From Funneliformis mosseae (Eukaryota; Glomeromycota; Glomeromycetes; Glomerales; Glomeraceae): a stretch of DNA of 19,121 bases. The stretch spans positions 1 through 19,121 of the forward strand of contig CAJVPP010001577.1 in the NCBI GenBank assembly GCA_910592005.1. The letters run 5' to 3'. Shown here in pieces: positions 8,278 to 16,639 of this stretch (position 1 is the first letter of the stretch; every line of letters begins with the position of its first letter). The notes below the pieces were generated by a model, which saw nothing but the letters and a program-made list of their open reading frames with translations, searched no databases and was not told the DNA's origin. Made by a program: the position numbers and the translations under genes.

Positions 8278-8875
8278 CAGAGGGTGGACAAAAATATCTG
8301 CACACTTTTTTACTTAATTTAAAACTTATAACTTTTTTGCATTAATAATAAACGGTTAATTAATATTTTATTTAAAGCTGATTAAGATTTACATTTTGTA
8401 CTAAGTAACTAGTATTTAGTTGTGTTACCATTTGTTGTAATCACAGCTTGAATTTGTTGCGGTATATTATCGACTAGGTTTTGAAAGTATGCTTCAGAAT
8501 TTCTTGCCAAGCCTTTTTAACATATCAGTCAAATTAGATAGTGGTTTTTTATAAGCTTGGATGCTTTTCTTGACTTCAGTTCAAAGATTCTCAATTGGAT
8601 TAAGATTGAGACTTTTAGCTAGCCAAGATAATGTATGAAGATTGTTTTTCGCTTGAAAAATCATTACAGTTAATTCTTTAGTTTTTACCATTTTTTTTAG
8701 ATTTTCAGAGAAGAAAAATTTATTAAAAAAAAAATAAATTGTTATTCTTTTTATTTTTATAATATAAATAAACACTTAAGTGTCATGTAAACGCAATTTG
8801 TTATTGCGGTCATATGACTTTACTAGCATTAATTCACGTTATGGAGGGTGTGCTGATACTTTTGTTCACCCTCTG
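8278..8875. mobile_element. Internally deleted Tc1-like transposon (598 bp)
   Basis: The left end CAGAGGGTGGACAAAAATAT and the inverted right end CAGAGGGTGAACAAAAGTAT match at 24 of their first 27 positions. A TA dinucleotide flanks both ends (8276-8277 and 8876-8877). Copy 2 of the host repeat has an uninterrupted sequence at the corresponding place, confirming the boundaries. Inside is only the start and the end of a transposase gene on the minus strand, so the element is non-autonomous. Confidence 0.88.
8409..8691 (-). pseudogene. Tc1-like transposase with the catalytic core deleted
   Basis: ATG 8691 starts MVKTKELTVMIFQAKNN, the beginning of a Tc1-type protein. Within about 20 codons the frame jumps to the C-terminal signature: HTLSWLAKSLNLNPIENL, equivalent to the W-x-SPDLNPIE-x-LW motif that carries the last Glu of the DD34E triad. 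The first two Asp are gone with the deletion. After a TGA in place of Trp the frame continues SIQAYKKP..NLTDML. After two frameshifts it ends VDNIPQQIQAVITTNGNTTK with TAG at 8409-8411, the usual C-terminus. Deletion derivatives of this kind are common among Tc1 elements. Confidence 0.75.
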
Positions 8876-9460
8876 TATTTAGGGGATGGAAGCATGGATG
8901 TAAGGTATATGAGGAATTCGATCATCACTCACATCTATATTGCAAAATGTGTAAGAAGGTTGCGGAAGGAATTTATAAGCAATGTGAATGTTTCAAGTAA
9001 TTTGATCAATAAAGCAATGGTGCAAATTTACCAGACATTTATAATTTTTTCGCATGGAGTGAGTTATGGGATTGTGTGAAGCAAAGTGTGCTATTATTTT
9101 TTCATTATAGATTGATAAATCAATGCGCAGTAATATTATAGTAATCATTACATGTATCACAGGAACGCAAATAATTTATTCTCGCACATTCTCAAAAATT
9201 ATGTATAGCCCTTTTGATGATCCTTATATATGGATAGCGTTAAGTTCTTTATTGTTATATTAAGGGGATGCGATTTTCGTGATGCAATCATATTAACGTA
9301 ATTTTTCCCCAAAGTGTATTCCAAGATTGATCCTGCAAATTGTATAAAAAGGTGATGTTCCGGCTAGTGAATCCTTTTATCTGCCTAATTTACCATTATT
9401 TGCATCAACAATATCTCTTATCAATCAAACTTGTATTTTCCGCAAAGTAATAATAAAGTA

Positions 9461-9999
9461 AATTTGATTTCTTGGCTTGATTCTAAAAAATCGAAAATCA
9501 CGATGCTAATTGATCGTCAACACGTGCCTCATCGGCGCAGTTAAATACTACAGATAAAAAAATCACATGACTGTGATTTCAGCCGGGAGCCCCTGCCAAA
9601 ATCTTACTTATATTGGTGGGCAGTAATTTGGCGCAGTATATCAAGCGATATTTGGCGCAGAATCGTACTTGAGTTAAAAAAATCGAAATATCTTAACACA
9701 TTAGGCAACGAGTTACTTAAATACGAGGCTGAGTGGATTGTTATAAAAATAAGTCATAACGGTAAGAGTGATAATATTGCATTGCCTTTTTTTTTTTTTT
9801 TTTACCTCAATTGCTAATCCCCGATTTATATTTTAGTTTCGAAATTACTTAATCTCAGTGAATTTCTCTTTAGGGGAATATTATTTTACATAGTCTGTGT
9901 GACAGGGTGGCACATTTGTCACGCGATTTGTCAGATGATACTGGTAATTTTTGGTACATCTGAAATTCTGAATCTTATGTTTTTATTAACCTCAGAACA
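9461..9999. other. Intergenic stretch with GGCGCAG motifs
   Basis: No gene is supported here. GC content is clearly higher than in the surrounding repeats. GGCGCAG occurs three times (9534-9540, 9630-9636, 9654-9660), the last two each preceded by TTT. A T-tract of about 18 bases lies near 9788-9805. A TGTGACA ... TGTCACG inverted pair lies at about 9898-9923. It is probably the upstream regulatory region of the following gene. Confidence 0.4.
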
Positions 10000-10504
10000 A
10001 TGAGAAAGGAAAGTAATCTTAGTAATCTTACAGATAAGCCGGGTTTTTCTTATTTCTTCACCACACCTTGCGAAGATTGGGACGCGCTTGAATATCACCG
10101 GGAATGGTATGCAACGAAATATGAAATGAACAAGTCCAAAGTTAAGTTGGCACTCACCCGACAACTCGAATGGTTACGAGTTCCGGGTCACAGGAAGAGA
10201 AATCAGCAGCATCGAAAATGTTGAAACAATTTCAGGTAGGCACTTTCTATTAGTAATACATTTTTTCACTAGTACTACTGAATCACCTCAGCTTTTGTGA
10301 GTCATATGGCGGTTGACAAAGAGCATGGGGATCTACGGTATCTGCCCATGTGTAATTGTCCAACTGAGAAGCTAGCCACTGGATTACGATCTTGAGTGGT
10401 GATGGAATACGTTCCGCTGGGACTACGGCAAGCCACTGGATTACGATCTTGAGTGGTGATGGAATACGTTCCGCCGAAATCCGTCCATAGACTTGCAGAA
10501 GCAT
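10000..10504 (+). other. Possible upstream exons of the following gene; model unresolved
   Basis: ATG 10000 opens a frame of 74 codons (MRKESNLSNLTDKPGFSYFF, ending at 10224) with balanced codon use unlike the AT-rich debris. In another frame, from about 10130, a peptide YEFRVTGREISSIENVETIS runs to a donor GTAGGC at 10236 and resumes after an acceptor CCTCAG at 10291 as AFVSHMAVDKEHGDLRYLPM, then CNCPTEKLATGLRS and TGA. The 56-base GT-AG interval is a good intron candidate and keeps the frame. The two pieces need a further intron or frameshift to join. On the minus strand 10283-10504 is also open, which makes the strand choice less secure. No family is recognised. Confidence 0.35.
10374..10474. 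repeat. Tandem duplication with a 57-bp period
   Basis: The 44 bases beginning AGCCACTGGATTACGATCTT at 10374 recur without mismatch at 10431, after a unit length of 57. Because 57 is a multiple of three, the duplication preserves any reading frame. The exact identity means it is recent compared with the surrounding decay. It could also be an assembly artefact. Confidence 0.85.
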
Positions 10505-10530
10505 GTAGATAACTTATTTTTTTTTGCAGA

Positions 10531-11705
10531 ATGATTCAAATCCTGGCGGAAGTATCTATGATTTCTGAGCTGGTATTTTTTGCAAACGATAAAGCAGACT
10601 TGAAAAGGAAGATAACTGACGCAGGAAATTTTATCTCTATCATCAATTTTATTGCTTGCCCCGAATTCCTATTCCAGAACAATGATCGATCACTTTGGAT
10701 TGTCCTTGCTCGATGAAATTCATCAAAAACTTACATCGGATCAACAAAAAATTATTAGATCCAGATTCCGAAGTAACATTCAGAAAATCAATTAAAATGG
10801 CAATAAGTGGATCGCGGGATGATTCTACTAATTGGTTATGTGGGAAACTTTCTAGTGAACAACCTTTGAGAGAGAATTTAGGTTTTATTGTTCTGGATTG
10901 CTTAAGAACGTTACCAAATTCAAAAATTAGAAACGAACACAGTGAGATCACACACTATACTAATTTCCTTGATCGCATAATGAGAGGACTCTTTAATAAT
11001 CCCGATAAATACATAGTACAATGGCCGAATACGGCCTTAAATGAAAGCAAAACTAGAAAATTTGAAGGTCGCACTAAACAGCCTGACTTCACAGTTTCCA
11101 TTATTTGTCAGTTACAGACAAGTGCTACCTTATTTGTGGGTGAAGTTAGCCCTCCATCAAAAAAGGGGGATGTATATAAAAACTGTAACGATCTTATCCG
11201 CCTTGGTGTGTTTATGAAAGATATCCTAGATTCATCTGTTGATAAAGGCGCCGATATAAAAGTTCTGGGATTCCAGTGTATTGGTAAGGAATTAATACAA
11301 TTATTTGCTTTTGTTTTTGCTTTTGTTTTCCTATTCTTTTAATCACTTTTTGATCATTCATAGATTATAAAGTTGACTATTACATAATGGATCTTGTTAA
11401 AGGAATTTATATTATGCTTCATGTCGGTCAGGTTTCTATTCCAGTATCCTTAAAGGATATGTCGTCTTTTGTGGATGATATAGAATTATCTTTAAGAATA
11501 CAAGATATTTTTCGCGAATCTTATGAAAATTTCTATCCCAAGCTTTGTAATCCAGGATCATTGACGGAAAAGGCAACATTCAAAAAAAAACACACTTTGC
11601 ACACCTAAGTTCCGAGAGTTAGTAAGCAAAACACATAATGTTAAAAGGAGTTGTCCTTTCTGGTTTGGAACGTTTTTAATGTTATACTGCTTGATTTATA
11701 TTTGA
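10531..11705 (+). CDS. Fungal gene with a PD-(D/E)XK-like pattern, one clear intron, probably two frameshifts
   Basis: A pyrimidine-rich acceptor (TTTTTTTTTGCAG, ending 10529) precedes ATG 10531. Its frame gives MIQILAEVSMISELVFFAND to about 10713, where a one-base shift leads into MKFIKNLHRINKKLLDPDSE. The frame is then open to 11283. GTAAGG at 11284 to TAG at 11363 is an 80-base intron that rejoins VLGFQCI to DYKVDYYIMDLVKGIYIM. A run of nine A at 11582-11590 shifts the frame to a stop at 11606-11608. With eight A it would run on as TPKFRELVSKTH..CPFWFG to TGA 11703-11705. The spaced SE, PDFTVS and FVGEVSPPSKK motifs recall the Glu, Asp and E-x-K residues of PD-(D/E)XK nuclease folds, but the Lys is Ser here. 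Function is unknown, and the nuclease idea is inference. Confidence 0.6.
11284..11363 (+). other. Spliceosomal intron, 80 bases
   Basis: Donor GTAAGG, a long T-rich interior and acceptor CATTCATAG. Removing it joins codons in phase 1 and restores a smooth protein across the junction (GFQCI to DYKVDYY). Left in place, the frame would read a low-complexity Phe/Ala/Val run and stop at 11340. Confidence 0.8.
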
Positions 11706-12038
11706 GCTCACATCGGAAAAATAAACCAAAATTTATGCTACTTTCCACATTCTATGTAGTTTTGTATCAGCTTAACGTTTACTGCATAAATGTGTAGTAT
11801 TTTTTACGTATGCTATTTTAACTGAACTGATGCCACTGCGCCACATAATACTGCGCCCAAGACTTGCATGTCACACATCGAAGTGATAAAAAATTCTTTG
11901 ATAAACATATATCTGTTATGTAACCAAAAGGTATTAATAAAGTTTGCTCATATCGGGCCTTTCTCCTTTTTAATTCATATGTATCGCTCATCGAATAATT
12001 AGATTAACCTTTGCGGAAGCTATGCATTTAACCGAATC
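11706..12038. other. Intergenic stretch, with inverted copies of the GGCGCAG motif
   Basis: No gene is supported. Two CTGCGCC motifs (11836-11842 and 11851-11857) are the inverse of the three GGCGCAG motifs upstream of the preceding gene. The surrounding context is also mirrored (TGGGC...CAGTA...TGGCGCAGT). The rest is AT-rich and without recognisable signals. Confidence 0.4.
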
Positions 12039-12436
12039 ATGAATCTGTTTTCACCTGATAAAAATGAATCTGATATTTTATTAGAATATACTTGTTACAA
12101 ACTACTATAAATCACTGAAATTGCTATAAATCATTGAAATTGCTATAAATCACTAAATTGCTAACGAATATGCCGGTGACATGGTTAAAATCATTATAGA
12201 CAGGATTTATAATAAGACTGTACCTAAACCTATCAACCTCCACCCTGGATATGATATGGAACATGTTTTTAACTGTCGTCCTCAAACTGATAACTATCGG
12301 TACGAAAAAGTGGTTAAAATAGAAAAGCAATACAATTATTTAGACCTCATGAAACACCCAGCAATGGGCTAATTGTGTAAGAGGTCCTCTGCAAGAATTA
12401 CTACTTTCTAAGCAAGGATATAGTTTATATCATGTG
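12039..12436 (+). pseudogene. 5' part of an unidentified gene, cut off by the Tigger element
   Basis: ATG 12039 opens MNLFSPDKNESDILLEYTCY and stops at 12108-12110, where short tandem repeats begin. After them, from about 12178, MVKIIIDRIYNKTVPKPINL continues HPGYDMEHVFNCRPQTDNYR and YEKVVKIEKQYNYLDLMKHP to a TAA at 12370-12372. In a shifted frame protein-like sequence (EVLCKNYYFLSKDIVYIMC) runs to the transposon boundary at 12436. The composition is that of a genuine fungal coding sequence. I do not recognise the family. The tandem repeats may occupy an intron. Confidence 0.4.
12103..12163. repeat. Three tandem copies of a 19-bp unit
   Basis: The unit CTATAAATCACTGAAATTG appears three times in succession with one or two changes (the second has ATCATTG, the third lacks two bases). 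It lies between the two open pieces of the preceding gene. Confidence 0.85.
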
Positions 12437-12438
12437 TA

Positions 12439-12565
12439 CAGTCAAATCTCGATATACCGAACCTGCGGTTTAGGAAAAAAAGTTCAGTATATAGATGATG
12501 TTCGGTAAATCCAATTTTTTTTATACCGAATTCTATAAGTAAACAATAAAAAGTTCAATATATCA
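12439..12565. repeat. Left subterminal array of TTCRGTATATC motifs
   Basis: Five copies in both orientations are visible: GATATACCGAAC (about 12451), GTTCAGTATATAG (about 12482), GTTCGGTAAATCC (about 12500), TATACCGAATTC (about 12521) and GTTCAATATATCAAG (about 12552). They are likely transposase binding sites, as arrays of this type occur in many Tc1/mariner elements. Confidence 0.7.
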
Positions 12566-12759
12566 AGAATCATGTAATTTTTTGTATAATGTGCGCAGCA
12601 TAAAACTTTATTGTAAGCCTTGTTATTAAAATTTAAAATGTTTAAAGAATTATATTATTATTAAATGAAAATTACATTACTAATAAAATGCTAAATGTTC
12701 AAAAAAGAATTAAAGTAATTAATAGAAAACTCGTCAAACTAGTTACTGCATATACTTCA

Positions 12760-14459
12760 TTAAATGTTTAACCAACCATCTAATACCGTTTGAACTCTAT
12801 TATTTTTATCGAAAAGGATAATTTTCTTTTTAAGATTATATAATAAATTTTTGTTATGGAGTTCTGTAATAAAGGTATCAGGTGAATTATTAAGAAAAGA
12901 TAATACTTTATCTAATGATACTAATGCTTTTGAAGTAGATATTTTTGGTTGTGAAATTAATTCTTCTTCTTCAAGGTCAATTTCATTTGATTTTATCATA
13001 TTCACAATTTCTTCATCTGTGATTTCTACTTCTCCATAATTATCATCATCATCAATTAAAATAAATTCCTCAGCATTCATTAATTCATCAGAAGTAAATT
13101 TACTATATTGATCCATTAATGTTTGAATTTCTTCTATTTCATTTAAATTTTCATCGTCATTTTGCTCTCCATCAGAAAGTGAAGGTAAAGGTGAAGGTGA
13201 AGTTATAACCAAAGGTAAAATTCCAGTTTTCATTCAACAATTACAAATAGTTTCACTTGTTACAGCTTTTCAAGCTTCAGTACAAAATGAAATAGAGTTG
13301 CTTATTTTCAATTTAAGAATTGGCATATTTAATTCCATTTCATCATCATAAGTTTCAATTCTGTTTTTTATAAGTCTTTTAAATGAATTAATAATGCCAA
13401 TATCAGCAGGTTACAAATGCGCTGTAGTATTAGGTAACAAATAATAAACTGTAATATTTGTTAATAATTCTGGATTATTAATAAAATGAACTGAAGCATT
13501 ATCTACTAAAAGAAGAATCTTTTTATTTTGTTTCTTCATTCTTTAATTTAAGATCTCTAAATATTTATTCCAAATAGATGTTTGCATCCAAGCACTTTTA
13601 TTTCAAAAATAATCAACTGGAAGTTTTGATTTATCAATTTCTTTTAAATCTCTTGGTGTTTTATATTTATAGATGAAAAGTGCTGGAAGTTTAATTGAAC
13701 CAGTTGTATTGAATGTCAATAAAATTGTAACTCTATTTTTTGATTTTTTTATTTCAGGAAGAGGACCGGTAGATAATATTTTAGAAGGTTCCAATTCCCA
13801 ATACAATCCTAAAATAAATGCAATATTTTCATAAGTTTAAAATTATATTACTTAATTGGTTTTAACTATAGTAAAAAAATTATTACCTGTTTCATCAGAA
13901 TTAAATACATCTCAGGATCAAAATTACTAATTAATTCCTGTAAATTTTCTCTTTCTTTGGCTAATTCTTCTTCATTTAGACCACTCTGAACCTCACTATG
14001 TTTGTTATATTGTTTGATATTATATCTTTTTTTAAAATTATTTAATCAACTAACTGACCTGATAAATCCTTCAATATTCATTAATTTCGCAAAATTAGTA
14101 GCTTTAGTTATAATGATTTCTTCCGTTATAGTTTTGTTAGCAGATAAAGCATTTGAAATCAAAATTACTAAAGCTTCTTCTAATTCAGGAAATTTTGGTG
14201 ATTTTTCTTTTTGTTTAGTCGTATTGAAACTATTAAGTTTTACGTTCAACCATTTTTCTTTATTTTTTAAAATATCATAAACAGTAATTTTTTTTATACC
14301 AAAATTTTTTCCTATTTCTTCTTATGTCAATAATGGATTTTTTTGATGAAGCAAACATAATTCTTTCTTTTCTCTATAAGTTAAAACTTTTCTTTTTTTT
14401 AATGTTGCTTCATTATTTACATTTTTTCTTTTTTGACTTATAATGTTATGATGTGACAT
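12760..14459 (-). pseudogene. Pogo/Tigger transposase, nearly full length, with one intron
   Basis: ATG 14459 starts MSHHNIISQKRKN. A psq-type helix-turn-helix follows (EEIGKNFGIKKITVYDILKN), then a CENP-B-like helical region to about 13910 and the DDE_1 domain. The catalytic Asp are in NSDETG (13887-13905), LLLVDNASVHF (about 13510-13545) and PADIGIINSFK (about 13395-13430), giving a DDD triad. A 78-base intron (13809-13886) splits the Gly codon of DETG. The C-terminal tail from about 13233 is acidic (DEEIVNMIKSNEIDLEEEEL) and ends VQTVLDGWLNI at 12760. Total length would be about 540 residues, normal for pogo. Lesions are seven stops, mostly TGA or TAA where Trp or Gln is expected, and a one-base loss near 13907. 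It acts by cut-and-paste transposition at TA sites when intact. Confidence 0.88.
13809..13886 (-). other. Intron inside the transposase, 78 bases
   Basis: On the minus strand it begins GTAATAATTTTTTTAC and ends GCATTTATTTTAG. Removing it restores DETGLYWELEPSK, the conserved first catalytic motif. The interior is AT-rich with stops in all frames. Confidence 0.85.
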
Positions 14460-14540
14460 GGTTAAAAGAAAAACTAAAGACAATGTTAAATGATTTTCAG
14501 ATTGTTCAATTTAAATACTGATTTTACAAGTTATATGACC

Positions 14541-14740
14541 AGTTCGGTATATCAAAATTTTTTTTATTATGTTTTATATTAAATGGTAGATTAATAAAAG
14601 TTTGGTATATATTATATCAAGTTTTATATGATATTCAGTATATTGAGATTTTTTAAATATTATAAAACTGGTTCTTGAAAAAATGTTCAATAAGTCGAAA
14701 GTTCAGTATATCATGAGTTCATTATATCAAGATCAGACTG
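14541..14740. repeat. Right subterminal array of TTCRGTATATC motifs
   Basis: Copies are AGTTCGGTATATC (about 14541), AGTTTGGTATATATT (about 14599), ATTCAGTATATTGAG (about 14634), GTTCAATAAGTCG (about 14683), GTTCAGTATATCATGAG (14701) and GTTCATTATATCAAG (14718). They mirror the left array. Confidence 0.7.
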
Positions 14741-14742
14741 TA

Positions 14743-14944
14743 CTCAGAAAATTTAATTTTTAAGCGATGAATAAGTCATTGAATATTTAAAGGTACAATA
14801 ATCATGACGTATTATTACTGTACAATGATACTTGCCAAAAGGTGTTGCACATGGATGCATATTTTAAAGTCATATAAGTCTGATCGTTACAATTTTTTAA
14901 AAAGAAAAACAAAACTTTATTAATAATTTTCAGATATATAGTGG
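14743..14944. other. AT-rich stretch, nothing recognised
   Basis: This sequence directly follows the Tigger element. It should continue the gene cut at 12436, but I cannot follow that frame here beyond a few codons. No other feature is seen. Confidence 0.4.
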
Positions 14945-15788
14945 ATCAGAAAATATTAAAGAAGCAAATTAATATATGATGCTATCAAAGAGGGAAAGAG
15001 TATGCAGATCTTAAGCTATTTAATGCGAATCTCAGCATCAAGTTATTTTTTTACTCTCAATTTTATTATATTAGTTATTTTATTTCTATTACTATTGCTA
15101 ATTACGAAATTCTTATCCCAACTCTTTACTACACTAAATTTACTAAATAAATTATCCTATCCATTTATACGTCTATTTATATTATTCCCACTCATATAGA
15201 CTATGAAAAAGATTATTTTCCGCAAGAAAACTTCTGAGATTAAGTAATTTCAAACCTACAGCATAAATTCAGTAGATTAGCAACTGATATAAAAAAGTAA
15301 TATTTCCAATTCATACTTATTGATATACTTCATTTTCACAAAGTTCTATTTTATCTTATATATAAGGAATTGATTGTTTAAGTTTTTCTGCACTATGATA
15401 CTGTGCAAAGCTTGCACATGAAGATGCTTATAGATTGAAAAATATTGCATCAGACTTTTTCTGTGCCATTGCATATGAAGATAATCATATGAGTAATTTT
15501 ACTACGTCTATTGTATGCGTGATAATGATTAGAGATTTTCTCAAAATCTCAATATATAACAAGAAAAACAATATGTCTGTTTATTTTAAAACATTTATAG
15601 AGATGAGAAAATTGATTAACATTGTGATGACATATTTCAAGAAACTAGCTGAGCAATAAACCATTATTACTTTGCAGAAATTACGAGTTCATTTGATTGT
15701 TATTATCAATGATTTTAATAATGGTAAAAGCTTGATTGGTTTAAATTTTTTTACTTTACTTGCAAAGTGGTTAAAAAGGATTCATTAA
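14945..15788 (+). pseudogene. Decayed gene of unknown family, C-terminal part
   Basis: The frame with EYADLKLFNANLSIKLFFYS runs from about 14998 through IANYEILIPTLYYTK, IPTHIDYEKDYFPQEN and HKFSRLATDIKK with stops at TAA or TGA. After a frameshift near 15425 it continues as DAYRLKNIASDFFCAIAYED, TTSIVCVIMIRDFLKISIYN, MSVYFKTFIEMRKLINIV and YFKKLAEQ, then a TAA (Gln expected) and TIITLQKLRVHLIVIINDFN to TAA at 15786-15788. The protein would be helical and soluble. The last 45 codons lie in repeat copy 2. A remnant of the same tail is on the minus strand of copy 1 (about 9380-9460). The family is not recognised. Confidence 0.45.
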
Positions 15789-16390
15789 TAGGAATATCAC
15801 CTTTTTATATAATTTTCAGAATCAATTTTGGAATACACTTTTGGGAGAAATTACATTAATATGATCAAATCACAAAAATCTGATCAACAGCCTCTCCTTG
15901 CTATCCATAATCCATATGTAAAGATCATTAAGAGGCTATACATAATTTTGAGAATGTGCGAGAAAGTTTGAGAATAAATTATTTTGCGCAATTACTTATT
16001 CCTGTGATACATGTAATAATACTATAATATTACTGCATATTTATTTATTAAGCTACAATAAACTTGATCAAAAAAATAATAGTATACTCTTTGTTTCACA
16101 TAATTCTGTAACTCATTTCATGCGAAAAAATTATAAAATGTCTGATAAATTTACACTATTGCTTTATTGATCAAATTACTTGAGAATATTTATATTGCTT
16201 ATAAATTCCTTCTGCCACCTTCTTATACCTTTTGCAACACAGATGTGAGTAATAATCACATTCTTCATAAACCTTATATTCATGCTTCTATCCCTTAAAT
16301 ATAAGCTATTTTTCAAAGTAGTTCTGATCTTTCAATTCTTTATAAGCTTTATTATCCTGATTATTTGATAAGAAATTCAGTATTATATAT
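15658..16390 (-). repeat. Dispersed repeat, copy 2 (inverted relative to copy 1), uninterrupted
   Basis: On the minus strand it follows copy 1 block by block, including the Cys-rich gene end (KVYEECDYYSHLCCKRYKKV at about 16290-16230) and the TATAAAAAGGTGAT block near 15810. At the position of the 598-bp Tc1 insertion in copy 1 it reads AAAAATAGCTTATATTTAAG with a single TA, the empty site. It overlaps the tail of the gene at 14945-15788. Confidence 0.75.
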
Positions 16391-16639
16391 TAATAAAATC
16401 ACCAAAATTTTCTCGAGAATAAAAGTAGGTTATAAAGTCCTCTGTGTTATATAATACTCTTCATGCTTCTAACCAATAGAAACATGATCTATAAGAAATA
16501 CTGATAAATATTGTATCCAAGTTCGTCTAATTACACAGAAGCAGGATCAGCATTTGGTTAATATTTTTTATGCATATAAGATCAGCATTATACTTGGCTG
16601 GATTGTATAATAGCAAATTTCAGCAGTCTAAAATCGTGT
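16391..16639. other. Stretch without a supported gene
   Basis: On the minus strand short protein-like pieces (NPAKYNADLICIKNINQMLI; TWIQYLSVFLIDHVSIG) appear in different frames. They may be the end of the retroelement gene that starts at 19121, but no motif is recognisable. Confidence 0.35.

Larger units (their letters stand above)
8182..9001 (+). pseudogene. Cys-rich gene end in repeat copy 1, split by a transposon
   Basis: The peptide MLNFLSNNQNSTAYKELGNA leads to QNYFEK and a stop just before the insertion. After 8877 the same frame gives GWKHGCKVYEEFDHHSHLYC, then KMCKKVAEGIYKQCECFK and TAA at 8999-9001. Copy 2 (minus strand, about 16383-16190) gives the matching KVYEECDYYSHLCCKRYKKV with conservative changes, which supports a once-coding frame. 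The CxxC and CxC pairs with two His suggest a zinc-binding tail. The family is not recognised. Confidence 0.4.
8178..9460 (+). repeat. Dispersed repeat, copy 1, interrupted by a Tc1-like element
   Basis: Without the insertion at 8278-8877 this segment aligns, in the opposite orientation, along its whole length with 15658-16390. Shared blocks include CTGAATTTCTTATCAAA, GAACTATTTTGAAAAATAGC, GAAGGAATTTATAAGCAAT, TGATACATGTAAT (inverted), a TATAAAAAGGTGAT block near 9340 and CGCAAAGTAATAAT. Identity is about 75-80 percent by eye. On this strand it holds the Cys-rich end of a gene (see the next entry). On the minus strand near 9380-9460 it holds a remnant of the tail of the gene seen complete at 15435-15788. 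The repeat therefore contains two convergent gene ends. Confidence 0.75.
12439..14740 (-). mobile_element. Tigger/pogo DNA transposon, complete ends (2302 bp)
   Basis: Both ends begin CAGTC: left CAGTCAAATCTCGATATACC, right inverted CAGTCTGATCTTGATATAAT, matching at 19 of the first 24 positions. A TA target duplication flanks them at 12437-12438 and 14741-14742. CAGT-type ends and TA duplications are the signature of the pogo/Tigger branch of Tc1/mariner. Inside is one transposase gene on the minus strand. Each subterminal region carries five or six copies of a motif close to GTTCGGTATATC, listed separately. The element is structurally complete, but its gene carries about eight lesions. Confidence 0.93.

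Noticed and set aside
8780..9079. Plus-strand 99-codon reading frame across the Tc1 end
   Set aside because: It crosses the transposon boundary at 8875 and is a different frame from the one conserved in repeat copy 2.
9788..9805. Poly-T tract as a retroposon tail
   Set aside because: No target duplication or retroposed sequence is seen next to it; similar tracts are common in the window.
10283..10504. Minus-strand gene over the 57-bp duplication
   Set aside because: It is open but unsupported by introns or neighbours; the plus strand has a matching intron and lies next to the plus-strand gene. The choice is not certain.
14002..14280. Plus-strand reading frame of 92 codons
   Set aside because: It lies antisense to the Tigger transposase, whose minus-strand reading is clearly the real one.
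15002..15199. Small hydrophobic membrane protein
   Set aside because: The hydrophobicity comes from reading a soluble, protein-like frame one base out of register; the neighbouring frame continues the gene at 14945-15788.
8178..16390. Polinton/Maverick with long terminal inverted repeats
   Set aside because: No polymerase B, integrase, ATPase or capsid gene is visible between the copies, and the copies differ by about 20-25 percent, which favours independent repeats.
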